A stretch of DNA of 64,000 nucleotides from Tenrec ecaudatus (GCF_050624435.1 NC_134542.1:11181497-11245496); one strand, 5' to 3'; counted from the first letter of the stretch, positions 43,703 to 53,884 are shown. Translations and numbers: made by a program. Notes: generated by a model from the sequence alone, not told the origin.

Positions 43703-44002
43703 TCAGTTCAGGCCCACATTCTTTTTTTAAGTGTCAAAATAACACAAGACAGTTGAAAAGTTACATTTCAATTTTCCCAAGAAAATTAACTCTGGGAGAT
43801 CTATTCTTTTTTTGAGAAAACCTGGTTTTGCTTTTTAGTGGAAAACAATCAAACCACTTGGTTGGATAAAGATACCTAGGATTAGGAGAAATAGGAATGC
43901 CGGTCAAAGTGACAGATGGCTTCATTTATCCAAACATGGCTTTGCCTTTTAAGGTGCTTTTAATTATTCAAAGAGGGCATTTGATTTTCTCAACACTAAG
44001 GG
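43703..44002. other. Spacer without a recognised feature
   Basis: AT-rich single-copy DNA. Confidence 0.4.
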
Positions 44003-44194
44003 GTGGCCCATGGTGGCACAGTGGTCTGGCTGTGATATGCAAGGTCAGCAGTTCTAGACCACCAGCTGCTCCCAGCGGGCTTTCTAGCTGTCCAGAGTCA
44101 GTCTCCAAAACTCACAGGGGGCAATTTCCCCTGTTTTATAGGGTCGATGTGAGTCGGCATCAAGTAGATGGCAGAGAGTTTGCTCTGGTTTTAA
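44003..44194 (+). repeat. AfroSINE, first of a tandem pair
   Basis: 'ggtggcccatggtggcacag', 'ggtcagcagttctagaccac' and 'gagtcggcatcaagtagatg', with a gap where 'ggagaaagatgag' is expected. Confidence 0.9.
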
Positions 44195-44375
44195 AGGGGT
44201 GGCCCAGGGGGCAAACCTTAGGCTGTTAACAGAAAGGTCAGTAGGCTATTCTGCTGGAGAAAGATGATGCTGTCTGCTCCCGCGAAGATGTACAGACCCT
44301 AGGTGACAGGTCTGCTCTGTCCTATAAATAAGGTCACCAGGAGTCGGACTGCACGGCCCTGGGTTGGGTTAAGAA
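44195..44375 (+). repeat. AfroSINE, second of a tandem pair
   Basis: 'ggtggcccagggggcaaacc', 'ggctgttaacagaaaggtca', 'gtctgctcccgcgaagatgt' and 'aggagtcggactgcacggcc'. It starts with the same string as its neighbour, right after that neighbour's tail. It is the nearest SINE to the gene's first exon. Confidence 0.88.
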
Positions 44376-44699
44376 GAGAGTTGGAGGGCAAGCTTTGACA
44401 AGAAGAGACAGCACCCTAGAGAGGTCAGGGTTCAGTGTGAGGTCACAGCTGGGGCTTGAACCATTGGGATGTCAAGGCAAATTCCTAGCCCTGCCCCTGC
44501 ACCCCTGACGCTTCGTCCCATTCACCAGCAGTGACAGCGCGAACCCCATGTCATTCCTACCCGTTCCTCCCCTGAGAAGTATTGACTTATTTTTTTCCTT
44601 TGTGACCTCTGAGACCCCCACCCCACCCCCACTCCATCCCTTACCCTAGGGACCACAGCAACAACACCCCCAGTCTTGTCCTCCAAGGTCACCTGTTCC
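44376..44699. other. Intron-1 start region, no recognised feature
   Basis: If the minus-strand exon is real this is the 5' part of its first intron. C-rich toward 44620. No repeat recognised. Confidence 0.4.
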
Positions 44700-44831
44700 T
44701 CTAACTTTGCCAAGAGCTCTTTTCACCAAACTGCCTGCGCAGCGCAGCGGCTCCAAGACGGCGACCCACGGCTGCCCCACACCCCCTCCAGCCTTCAGGA
44801 CGCGCGTGGGGTCGCGCAGCTCGGCACTCAC

Positions 44832-44906
44832 CTTGCCAGACACGCGCGCGATGGCCAGGAGCGCCAGCAGGAGCGCCAGCGGCCTCAGCATCGTCCCGGG
44901 GCGCAT
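44832..44906 (-). CDS. First coding exon (signal peptide) of an unidentified secreted or membrane protein gene
   Basis: Reading leftwards on the minus strand, an ATG at 44906 sits in a strong Kozak context (GGCCACC before it). It opens a 25-codon exon that starts MRPGTMLRPL and ends ARVSGK. A perfect donor follows at 44831 (AAG|GTGAGT), so the exon ends in phase 0. The peptide has a basic start, an uninterrupted Leu/Ala/Ile core and a small-residue stretch (Val-Ser-Gly) suited to signal peptidase, so the product should enter the secretory pathway. A second in-frame ATG lies at 44891, codon 6, and still leaves a usable signal sequence. The exon lies in a CpG island, which supports a real promoter. 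No following exon was recognised to the left, so mature domains are unknown. Many secreted and receptor genes have such a first exon; I could not match this one to a named gene. The exon call is well supported, the identity is not. Confidence 0.72.
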
Positions 44907-45394
44907 GGTGGCCGCTGCGAGGAGCCAGCCAAGGAGCTCAGCCAAGGCGGCCCTGCGCGCCCGGGAGGGTTGGGTAGGGTCCGGCCGCGCCGGCGTCTCT
45001 CCCCTCCGTGGCTTTGGCCGGCACTCGGCGGGAGGGAAGTAGTGGCGCAGGTCCCGCCCTCGTCCCCCCCTTCCCCGTGCCCCGGGTGGTGGCCCTCCGG
45101 CCGGGCATGGTGCCCAGGAGAAGAGCTGGGGGGCGCGCCGGTGGGGCAGGGGGGCGCTCCCTCAGGGCCGGGGGCCCTGGAAGGGAGCGTCCCAGGGTCC
45201 TGGGGCTGCGTGGGCGTGGGGTGCGGGTCAGAGGTGGGACTTGTGGGGAGGGGGGGTGGCCGGGAGGCGCAGCGTTGCGTGAGGGGTGTGGCCAGCGGCA
45301 GTGCTCGGAATAAGCCGGTGCGCACGGAGTGAAGGCAATTGGGGTCGGAGCGCCCCCCACCCCACCTGACCCCCGCGGCGAGCTTCCCCTCCGG

Positions 45395-45496
45395 CCTCCG
45401 CTGGGAGGAAGAGCTAGTTAGTGCAGCTGAGAGGCGGCGGGCTGCGAGAGCCCCGCGAGCTCGGAGTCGGCTCCTGGAGTTGCGGGTGTCCTGAAG
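45395..45496 (+). other. Candidate first (untranslated) exon of a divergent transcript
   Basis: On the plus strand a CpG-island segment rich in CTG and GAG ends at a good donor, CTGAAG|GTAAGG, with the junction after 45496. I see no convincing Kozak ATG in it, so it would be 5' UTR or a non-coding RNA exon. Its start is arbitrary. It faces away from the minus-strand signal-peptide exon about 0.5 kb off, the usual geometry of a bidirectional promoter. It could also be a chance donor in CpG-island sequence. Confidence 0.35.
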
Positions 45497-45600
45497 GTAA
45501 GGCGCCCATCGCCCCGCACTGACCAATACCCGCTGATCCCCCAGGGGAGAGCTGGGGCTCGGAACACCTGCAGGGACAGTGGGGAAGGGGGGCGGGGGCT

Positions 45601-46389
45601 AAATGGGCACCTAAGGGTGAGACAAGGAGTGAAGGGCCAACCTGAGAGTTGGGGCCCCGGAGGTCACCGGAGGAGAGCTTATCCAGCTGGCTTGAACCCG
45701 GCGCTGTGTGTTTTGATTAATTTGGAGGCTCGAGTTACGGGCCTGGCAGTCTGGGCATTCTGAAATGCCAAGAGCGCGGCAGCGGAGAGGAGAGAGAAAG
45801 TTCATCCTATTCTCTGCCGCACTGAACTGGATTTTCAGGCTCAATCTTATCTGCGGAAATGCAGGGGAAACAAGCCCCAACTGTGGTCCAAGGTGGCTCC
45901 CTGGCCCCAGCCACCCTTCTCAGAGGTGGCCTTGGATGACAACCTGCCACCCTGTTGTGCTGTGACACCTTTTCCAGAGCAGAGGCTTGCCCTTCCTTGT
46001 GCAAATGGACTCCTTTGGTCCCGGGGAAGCCTTTGGACCCTCTTAGAATCCTGTTGCTAAATGCATATAATTCAATGAGACCAGAATCGCCATCAAGTTT
46101 GATGGGCATGCCACTATCAAGACATCAAAGTCACAATATAGTAATAGCTAGTGTATGTTCCGAATGGCCTAAAGGTAACTATAGATGGAGCAGCAAACCT
46201 GTTAGCATAACTGTTATTTTCAAAGTGGGGAGGGTTGCAAGTAGCATTTTGAAATGACTGCAAGGAAAATACCGCAGCTTGGGGGGTGGGGGTGGCAGAT
46301 GCTCAAGAACTAATAACCACCCATCTGGCAGGAGTCATTTCTGACTCATAGCATAACTACCTTTTTATTGTTTTGAGTTTTGGGGTGCC
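45601..46389. other. CpG-island shoulder and single-copy sequence
   Basis: GC content falls off after 45.6 kb. A 9-10 bp SINE-like phrase ('ctgactcatagcataac') occurs near 46339 but is too short to call. Confidence 0.4.
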
Positions 46390-47305
46390 TGTGTTCCCTG
46401 GGTGCCTCTCACCATACTTATTCAATCTGTATGCTGAGCAAATAATCAGAGAAGCTGGATTACATGAAGAAGAATGCAGTTTCAAGATTGGAGGGAGGCT
46501 TATTAATAACCTTTGATACGCAGATGAAATCCTTAGCTTGTTGAAAGTGAGGAGGACTGGAAGCACTTGCTGGTGAAGATCAAGGATGGCAGCCTTCGGT
46601 ATAGATTACAACTCAGTGTAAGGAAAACCAACAGCCTCGCAAATGGACATCACAGTACGTAACATCATGATTCGCTGAGAAAAGACTGAAGTTGTCAAGG
46701 ATTTCATCTGACTTGGATCCAAAATCAATGTTCATGGAAACAGCAGCCAAGAGATCAGACGGCACATTACATCCGACAAATCTGAAGCACAAGACCTCTT
46801 TAAAGTGTTGAATAGCAAGGATATTACTTATTTTCAGGCTAAAAATGTGCTTGACCCAAGCCATGGTATTTTCAGTCACCTCATTTGCGCAGGGAAATTG
46901 GACATTGAATGAGGAAAACCAAAGAAAAATCAATGCATTTGAACTATGGTGTTGGCAAAGATTATTGACAATACCATGGGCTGCCAAAAAGAACAAACCT
47001 ATCTAGCTTATGAGGAAGAAGTACAGCCACAATGCTCCTTAGAGGCAAACATGGCGAGACTTTGTCTCATGTATTTCAGACATGTTGTCAGGAGTCCCTG
47101 GAGAAGGACATCATGCTTGGTACAGTGGAGGGACAGTGAAAAAGATGTCCCAATGAGATGATTGACAACATGGCTGCAACAATGGGCTCAAACACAAGAA
47201 TAATTGTGAGGATGTTGTAGGACTGGGTGAGGTTTCATTCTGTTGTACAGAGGGGCACCATGGGTCCAAGCCAACTCTATGGTACCTAACAACAACAACA
47301 AGACC
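46390..47305 (+). mobile_element. RTE/BovB-like LINE, part of reverse transcriptase to 3' end, dead
   Basis: The longest RTE copy in the window. Near 46401 one frame gives CLSPYLFNLYAEQ, followed by IIREAGL, then FKIGGRLINNL, a stop and YADEILS. This is the reverse-transcriptase palm, where the functional motif would be YADD; here the second catalytic Asp is Glu and the frame is broken. Further on come the thumb/C-terminal region (FELWCW-like near 46937 and 'atcatgcttggtacagtgg' at 47108). The 3' end is 'acctaacaacaacaacaag'. The endonuclease part is absent (5' truncation). Confidence 0.88.
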
Positions 47306-47394
47306 AACATGTTCATAATTGAACAACAAGGAAGGCTAAACTTCTCTAGACATTAACAGAAAAATGTAATTTTTCCCCTCCATTCCTCCAAATT
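47306..47394. other. Spacer
   Basis: Short AT-rich spacer between RTE and SINE. Confidence 0.4.
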
Positions 47395-47592
47395 CACCAA
47401 ACTCCAAATCCAAACTCTCTGCATTCCAGCTCCTGGTGTCCCAGATGTTATCAGTGTAGAACTACACTCCACAGGGTTTTCTCTGGCTGTAATCTTATAA
47501 AAGTTGATTGCCAGGCCTTGCTTTTGCAGCATCACTGCATAGAGTTGAACCACCAACCTGCCTGCCAATAGCAGTTGGGTCACTCAGGGACT
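47395..47592 (-). repeat. AfroSINE, antisense, 'gccaggccttgc' variant
   Basis: 'gtgtagaactacactccaca', 'ttgattgccaggccttgctt' and 'gttgaaccaccaacctgcct' identify the second subtype in antisense. Confidence 0.82.
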
Positions 47593-48125
47593 TTTTACAT
47601 TCTCACACTCCCTGAATTCTATTTCCAGGTTAAAGCCCCCGCTTTGGAACAAGGCTGCTGATATCTGAAGCCTCTGGTTATCACATACCAAACATGAACT
47701 GTAGGTTGGCCACTGACTGTGAGACACCATTTGTTTGCAATTAGAATCCAACACCCTTTAAGGTAGGTACTTTGGAGTTATGTGGACCTGTAGGTAGGTA
47801 AAACCCAGATGCTGAGTGAAGACACACCTCATACCAGCCCCTATTTGCCCTCTCCCCACCCCATACATCCAAACACATTTTTGGCTTTGGCTGCAGAGTG
47901 AATATTACAGTCTTTCCTCTGCCATTTATGCCTATTCTCAACGGTGGCAGCACTGTGGAATTGCCTGAGGTGCATCCACAAAATTCCCATGCCTGCCCCA
48001 TGCCAGGCCAACAGCATCAGACTCTCTAAGGATTTAATCAGGCCTGAGGAGAGATTCCCACTTGCCGCCAAGTTCAGGAGTTGCTGCTTTGTGTATTGAT
48101 TCAAATAGGGTCTCCTCTTGGTTGG
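47593..48125. other. Single-copy-looking sequence
   Basis: No recognised repeat; overlapping minus frames at 47741-48001 and 47841-48104 lack support. Confidence 0.4.
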
Positions 48126-48180
48126 ATCAGGAGTCCTGGTAGCTTAGTGGGCTAAGTGTTGGACTACTGCTAACGTCTGA
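48126..48180 (+). repeat. AfroSINE head fragment
   Basis: 'aggagtcctggtagcttagt' and 'gggctaagtgttggactac'; it then turns into an antisense head. Confidence 0.75.
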
Positions 48181-48187
48181 CCTCTAA

Positions 48188-48245
48188 TAGCTGCCAACCT
48201 TTGGTTATTGGCCAGGTGCCTATCCATTGTGCCACCAGGGCTGGC
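48188..48245 (-). repeat. AfroSINE head fragment, antisense
   Basis: 'ctgccaacctttggttattg' and 'cattgtgccaccagggctgg' form the reverse complement of a SINE head, facing the preceding head fragment. Confidence 0.75.
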
Positions 48246-48597
48246 TATTACATTCCTTATGAAGAAGAAGGAAGAGCGAGGAAGGGCTGGAAGGAAGAAG
48301 GGGATGGAGCCAGCTAACTGGTTTAGAACTCACATGATCATCTCTTCCTAGTGCTGTCTCCAAGTCAACTGATGTTAGCTCTGTGGTTCTACCTAGAAGG
48401 GCCTCCCACATACCTTCTTCTCCACCAACCAAGGATGCACCCATCTCAATTATTTTTCTCTCCTGATATTTAAAAGATATAACCATCCCTTATTTGTCCT
48501 TTTCCCCTTCCCAGATTCTCCTTCCTTCTTAGATCAAGTCTTGGTCCTTCCTGGGTCTTCCCAGCTGTGCTCCACTTTTTTAGCCCTTCTCAATATT
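48246..48597. other. Spacer without a recognised feature
   Basis: Pyrimidine-rich toward its right end; nothing recognised. Confidence 0.4.
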
Positions 48598-48890
48598 GTG
48601 GTTGCTAGGTGCCATCGAGCCATTCCAACCTAGCGCGGCGCCCTGTACAACAGAACGAGACACTGGATGGCCTTGCTCCATCCTCACAGTGGTTCCTATG
48701 CCTGAGTCCATTGTAGTCACGATGTCAACCCATCTCATTGAGGGTCTTCCTCCGTTTCGACGTCCCTCCACTTTACCAAGCATGATGTTCTTTTCCATGG
48801 GTTTGGTCTCTGCTGACAATATGTCCAAAATAGGTAAGACCAAGTCTTGCCATCCATGCCTCTAAGGAACAACCTGGCTATACTTCTGTA
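48598..48890 (-). mobile_element. RTE/BovB-like LINE 3' end, antisense
   Basis: 'gttgctaggtgccatcgagc', 'tgtacaacagaacgagacac', 'tttaccaagcatgatgttct' and 'ggctatacttctgtacc'. The minus translation contains IMLGKVEGRRNGGRPSMRWVD, among the best preserved RTE C-terminal stretches here, still followed by stops. Confidence 0.85.
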
Positions 48891-48939
48891 CCAAATTACG
48901 AAGGAAGGAAGGAAATGTACATTTCTGGAATTGCTACCA

Positions 48940-49080
48940 CATGGCAGGCACTGTGGTGGCCAGTAACCTGGAATCATTTAATTTTTCTAAGTATTAATTT
49001 TGCATATTGAGAAATCAAGGGTTCAGAGGGATTAGGAACTCGCCTAGGGTTGCACTAACTGTATAAAAATCTAGATGCAG
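48940..49080 (-). repeat. MIR-like remnant, antisense
   Basis: 'catggcaggcactgtggtgg', 'tgagaaatcaagggttcaga' and 'ctcgcctagggttgcactaa' keep the antisense MIR order loosely. Confidence 0.45.
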
Positions 49081-49694
49081 ATTTTTGCAGATTTTATCTC
49101 TAAAGTCCTACTTTCAAGTCCAAAGAGCAACAAGGCAGTATCACTATGGCAACAGAGGTGAGCTATCATCAAAGCCAAATGGGAGCTTCTCTTCCTGGTT
49201 GGTGGGCTGAGTGCTGGCCAGTGGGTTCTTGGGGTTTGACTGCCAGAGCTCCACCCAAAGGCAGTTTCACGGGATCTGAAAACCCCAGAGAGTTCCTATG
49301 AAGTCATCCCAATTCTGCCTAAATGTAAAAGAAAGTCACAGAGCAGAGAAAACTGGAGAATGAGTATTTTGGGCAGTCGGTGCCAGAAGGTCCAAAGGAA
49401 AGAACACGTACTGCTTGAGTTATTTCCCTGAAAGATCGATAACAACAACAACAACAAAAAACCATCACCAAGAAGAATCAGAGATCTAGTGTTACTTGGG
49501 AAAAGAAAAGACACACTTCTATTACCTTTGTGTGGTTGGAGACGATACTTAGGCTGCTATATCTGACTCCCTGATCTCGACCAGTGTGCCTCTCACACAT
49601 TGATGAGTCATGACTAGTCTTCTTCACTTGGAGGAAGAGGGCACCTCTAGTTTTGGAAATCAATTGTCTATTTTTAGAATATACATGCGGTAGA
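49081..49694. other. Single-copy-looking sequence with a short (CAA)n
   Basis: A six-unit CAA run lies at 49441-49458. No gene supported. Confidence 0.4.
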
Positions 49695-50165
49695 TATATA
49701 ATCGTTTGTCAATATGAGGATTAAGTGTGTATAGGGTGGAGTCTAGCTGGTCAATCGGATCATAGCCAATGAGGCCTCTGTGTGGGCATGGCCTTCTGAG
49801 AATCCTGGGAAATCCAGTACTTCCTCCTTGAAAGTGGGAGACTCACTACTCATACTCTGAGAGACTTAGCAGCTGACAAGACACATGGACCCACCCCGAT
49901 GCAGAGACCCCTGCCAGCGCTGAGATGTTTCCAATGACACTGGATCCAAAGATCCACCGGCCTGTGATCCTTCTACATTCAGCATCATTGCATGTATTTC
50001 ATGAGTCTGAAGAGGACTTTACAGATTGGTGTCAGACATATGGACTGATAACAGACTTACGGACTTGAGCTGGACTTGACTGGGATTTTTCTCAGCGTTC
50101 AATTGCTCTCGTATATAAATCTCTTTCTTAAAGACATATGTGTGTCCATAGATTTGTTTCTCTCA
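49695..50165 (+). mobile_element. ERVL-like solo LTR, decayed
   Basis: Shares with the LTR at 8.1-8.5 kb 'gtgtgggcatggccttct', 'cctgtgatccttctacattc', 'gcatcattgcatgt', 'acttacggacttgagctgga', 'ataaatctctttcttaa' and 'agatttgtttctctca'. It carries extra sequence in the middle ('ctgccagcgctgagatgttt'). Clean TG...CA ends are not visible. Confidence 0.62.
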
Positions 50166-50451
50166 TCTCCCCAGACTCACGCAATGCATCCCCTCTCTGG
50201 TTCTCAAGTAGTGACATCATTGTAACTGGGGTCCGATGTTCTGTTGGCACTAGAAGGAGGTCTCAAGAAAGAAAATGATCATCATAGTCTAATTTGGCAA
50301 AATGGTTGAGGAACTGAGATACAGTCCAGTTGGCTCAAGACTAGCAAACTCAATTTCAGTGACATGGAAGACTCTGCAGAACTGCCAGATAAGCCACCTG
50401 AATCTGGAGAGAGGGAGCAGTGAGGGTGGGCTTGGCCATGGAGGAGTTGTC
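50166..50451. other. Pre-insertion single-copy sequence
   Basis: Unassigned DNA; its right end is the left target copy of the next insertion. Confidence 0.4.
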
Positions 50452-50468
50452 AAGAATTCCCATGAGGA

Positions 50469-51694
50469 AGAGGGTGAGGCGGGGGAAAGGAAGAGGTGTG
50501 CCCACAAACACAGGGACAAGGAACAACAAATGATCTAAAAATCAATGACAAGGAAAGCATAGGATGCCAGGTGGGGCTTGATCAAGAGCAATGTAGGTGA
50601 GAGGAATTACTGCAACCAGAATGAAGGTCGAACATGATAGTGGGACACGAGGAGAGTAAAAGGACAAAGAGGAAAGAAGTAGGAGGCAAAGGACATTTAT
50701 AGAGGTCTAAATACAGACATGTACATAAGTAAATGTATTTTATATAATGATAGGAAAATAGATCTATGCAGATGTATTTATTTGTTAAGTATTAAGGCAG
50801 CAGACAGACATTGGGCCTCTACTCAAGTCCTCCCTCAACACAAAAACACATTGTTCTAATAACCCGGCATTCTGTGATGCTCAGCTCCCCTGACACGATC
50901 CCTGAAGACAAAATGGGTGCATAAGCAAATATGGTGAAGAAAGCAGATGGTGCCCAGCTGTCAAAAGATATAGCATCTGGGGTCTTAAAGGGTGACCACA
51001 TAGCTGAGAAGCAACAAAGCCCGCATGGAAGAAACACACCAGCCTGTGTGATCATGAGGTGGCGAAGGGATCAGGTATCAGGCATCAAAGACTCCAAACA
51101 AAATATCTTATTGATGTGAATGAGGGGTTAGGTAGAGTGGAGATCCAAAGCCCATCTCTAGACACTTGGACATTCTCTGACAGCCAATCAGGGTGCAGTA
51201 TAGCATCAATGAAACACATGACTTTCCTCTAGTTCTTTAATGCTTCCAATCACCACCCCCACCTCCCACTGTCATGACCCTAATTTTAACTGACACATAT
51301 GGCTAGATCAGAGCATGTGGTGCAGACAAGAGCTTGCAACGCCGGGAATACAGGACAGATAAACCCCTCAGGACCAATAATGAGAGTAGTGATATCAGGA
51401 GGGTAAAGGGAAGGTTGGGGGGAGAAAGGGAGAACTGATCACAATGATTACATATAACCACCCCACCCCCCAGAAGGACGAACAACAGAAAAGTGTGTGA
51501 AGGGAGATAGTGGTTGGTGTAAGACATGAAATGAGAAATAAGCTGATACCAAGGGCTTAAGTAGAAAGAAAATGTTTTGAAAATGATGATGGCAACATAT
51601 GTACAAATGTGCTTGACATAATGGATGTATATATGGATTGTGATAAGAGTTGTAAGAGCTCCCAATAAAATGATTAAAACAAACAAACAAACAA
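50469..51694 (+). mobile_element. LINE-1 3'-UTR-like retroposon, copy 7, with perfect 17-bp target duplication
   Basis: AAGAATTCCCATGAGGA occurs at 50452-50468 and again at 51695-51711, which fixes the insertion to the base. It begins 'agagggtgaggcgggggaaa', has the same internal order as copy 2 ('aatcaatgacaaggaaagc', 'tcaaaagatatagcatctgg', 'agcccatctctagacacttg') and ends 'tcccaataaaatgattaaaa' with an (AAAC)n tail. It lacks any plus-strand frame of note; the 160-codon minus frame at 51303-51785 is antisense and crosses the target site. Confidence 0.93.
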
Positions 51695-51711
51695 AAGAAT
51701 TCCCATGAGGA

Positions 51712-51887
51712 CTTCTCAGGCTTTTCCTGTTGCTTCTTGGAGAACATGAAACACCAGTCACATCCCAGAAGGTCCAGGACCACACAGGAATTGGGCTTCA
51801 CATAAAAACCCTTGTAAATGCTGCGTGTGCATGATTGGCTTTTTCTGCTAAAATGTTCAAACCAACCCGAAGTCTATTGAAGCCTTC
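51712..51887. other. Spacer without a recognised feature
   Basis: Single-copy DNA between two retroposon insertions. Confidence 0.4.
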
Positions 51888-52020
51888 TTGGAGCTCCTGG
51901 TATCTGCTCTTCTTTTTACCCTCCGTCCCCCACCTTTCCACCCTCGTGATCCCTTGATAAATTATAAGTTATTGTTTTCATGACTTACACCATCCACTGT
52001 CTCCTTTCACCTCCCTTTCT
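51888..52020 (-). mobile_element. Inverted 5' segment of a LINE-1 3'-UTR-like retroposon
   Basis: 'tcctggtatctgctcttctt', 'tgatcccttgataaattata' and 'tcacctccctttctgttgt' are antisense to the element, from its 'gagctgatacc' point back to its 'acaacagaa' point. Confidence 0.8.
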
Positions 52021-52021
52021 G

Positions 52022-52186
52022 TTGTGAGTGAATAGGGGAGGGGGGAATAAAGGAGGAGCTGATACTAAGGATTCAAGTAGAAAGAAAATATTTTGAAAAT
52101 GATGATGGCAACATATGTACTTGAGACAACTGATGTATGGATTGTGATAAGAGTTGTAAGAGTCCCCAGTAAAATGATTTCTAAAA
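52022..52186 (+). mobile_element. Sense 3' segment of the same retroposon
   Basis: 'ggaggagctgatactaagga', 'gaaaatgatgatggcaacat' and 'cccagtaaaatgatttct' plus A-rich tail. Joined head-on to the inverted segment, with the two overlapping by some tens of bases in element coordinates: the pattern of a 5' inversion. Confidence 0.85.
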
Positions 52187-52189
52187 AAA

Positions 52190-52282
52190 GAAGATTGACA
52201 GTCTAAGGAACAATTCTGTCCTATAGGGTTGCTATGAGTTGGAACCATTTTGGTGGCAGTGGGCTTGGATTTTGATGCGAAT
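52190..52282 (+). repeat. AfroSINE 3' half
   Basis: 'gattgacagtctaaggaaca', 'attctgtcctatagggttgc' and 'ttggtggcagtgggcttgga'; the head half is missing on the left of the retroposon tail. Confidence 0.85.
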
Positions 52283-53139
52283 TTCTGTAGAAGTTTCCCT
52301 ATCTAACAGTTCTCTGAAGCTGTCGTGTTCCAGTGTTTGAGTGACAGAGCATCTTCCATGGGGAGTCTTGAGCTTCGTGTCGGCTTGTTTGATTGCTCAT
52401 GTTTCCCTCTGCCCCACACTGGGCAAGCCATGGATGTGTAAGAAGGCCAATGAACAGGATGCTGTTCTGAGGGATGAGGCATTTCTGTTGATTCAGACAA
52501 AAGCCATTGTGTTCTTAGCACAGGTGTTTGTAGCCAGGCAAACCCTGCCTGCTCCTGGGATTGCCTCACAGGGTTTGCACACTGCCCTGGGCTGAGCACA
52601 CCACTGCTCACAGCACCTGAGGACCGACGGACAGGATGCTGGGAGCCAGGCTCAGCAGCAACCTGGGTGCTGATGCATCTTAGGTTGGAGAATAGTTGGC
52701 GGCTCCACAGCTCCTCTCAGAGGGCAAATGGCCGGAGTGTAGGTGAGCACTCTGCTGTCCTATGCCTGCTCCACTGGGACCGAGAAGAAGCAGGTGTGCC
52801 TTTGGCAGCTCCTCCAAGCCAGACAGCCACAGACCATGCTTCAGGAGCCGAGGCAGGCGGGAGACAAGCAGGATTTCAGGGGTTGTAGGCAGCTGACAAG
52901 GCAAACGCAAAGACCTTTCCAGGCCTTCGGCTCCATTATGAATTATTTCTTAGAATCGATCTGTTCATGAGGAAGTCTTTGGGCAAGACGTTCACTTCTT
53001 CTTTTTCAATAAAGTGTCTTTCTCACACGTTTTAAAAGAATTAAGCAGTGCCCAGCTACCACGCTGAGCACTCTGAACGGGATCACAGTAGAGCTGTTTC
53101 CCAAGGCGCACAAAGCCATTCCCTGGTGGGAGTGGGAAC
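52283..53139. other. Single-copy-looking sequence
   Basis: Frames of 60-100 codons lie on both strands over the same bases (for example 52303-52611 minus, 52341-52595 plus). No domain or splice support. Confidence 0.4.
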
Positions 53140-53262
53140 AGCCCAAACCCCAACCAAACTCACTGCCACGAGCAGATGCTGACTCATAGCGACCCTTCAG
53201 ATCCTAGGGACAGGGTAAGACTATCCCTGTGGGTTTCCAAGACTGTCACTCTTCGCTGTCAT
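53140..53262 (-). repeat. AfroSINE, antisense, 5'-truncated
   Basis: 'ccaaccaaactcactgccac', 'agatgctgactcatagcgac' and 'gtgggtttccaagactgtca'. Confidence 0.88.
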
Positions 53263-53884
53263 AGAATAATCCAGGGACTGCTGAAAACGATAAGTACGCC
53301 TTGTCCTGGATGATGGGCTAGTCTACAAAAGTTTATGAGAGTCAGAGACACTGAATAATTGTTTGCTTCTTTTAGGTTTTGTCTGAAAAGGAGGCTGTAG
53401 GCAAAATAAGTCCGGGACCCTTTGCCACAGAGGGTCTTCGATAGAGTGGGAGAAAAGCTCAAAATTGTAGAGAAAAGGCCCGGCTTGCTGCTCAGATAGA
53501 GACTGGTGGAACCACTGAGACTTGGCCCTTAGTCCTCCTTCAGATCTGGGAGGGGACTTACTGCTGTGGCTGTTTTCAGACAAACAATAGTCAGGCCTCT
53601 AGTGGGAACAATAACACTGGGTGGGGGGGTCGGGCAGGGGGGAGATGCCCACCTTAGACTGTGTGAGAGCAAAGGGACAGCATTTACCCAGGGACCAAGC
53701 TTTTCTAAGATTAGGAGAGACTGCGGAGTGGACACGGGAAGTACAAGGAAGAGGGAGGAGCCAGGCTACATCGTGGGGATTGCAATCCATGAAATGAAAC
53801 AAAATGTGTACGGACTGTTGAATGTTAAACGGATTTGCTCAGTGAACCTTCACCCAATTTGAAAAGAAAAAAGTTTAAAAATAA
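53263..53884. other. Single-copy-looking sequence
   Basis: No recognised repeat; frames on both strands are unsupported. Confidence 0.4.

Larger units (their letters stand above)
44700..45600. promoter_or_regulatory. CpG-island promoter, apparently bidirectional
   Basis: This is the only long GC-rich, CpG-dense block in the window. It contains many CGCG, GGGCGG and CCGCCC strings, against an AT-rich, CpG-poor background on both sides. A GC box (ggggcggggg) lies near 45588-45597 and a CCAAT motif at 45523-45527; I saw no TATA box at a useful position. The minus-strand signal-peptide exon lies at its left side and a plus-strand splice donor at its right, so TATA-less divergent transcription is the likely arrangement. 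Transcription start sites cannot be placed from sequence. Confidence 0.75.

Noticed and set aside
44676..45332. 218-codon plus-strand open frame, the longest in the window
   Set aside because: It lies in the CpG island, overlaps three other long frames on both strands, is Gly/Arg/Pro/Ser-rich and ignores the minus-strand exon's splice signals. GC-rich DNA makes long stop-free frames by chance.
44885..45526. 213-codon minus-strand frame
   Set aside because: Same CpG-island artefact; it would start upstream of the better supported Kozak ATG in another phase.
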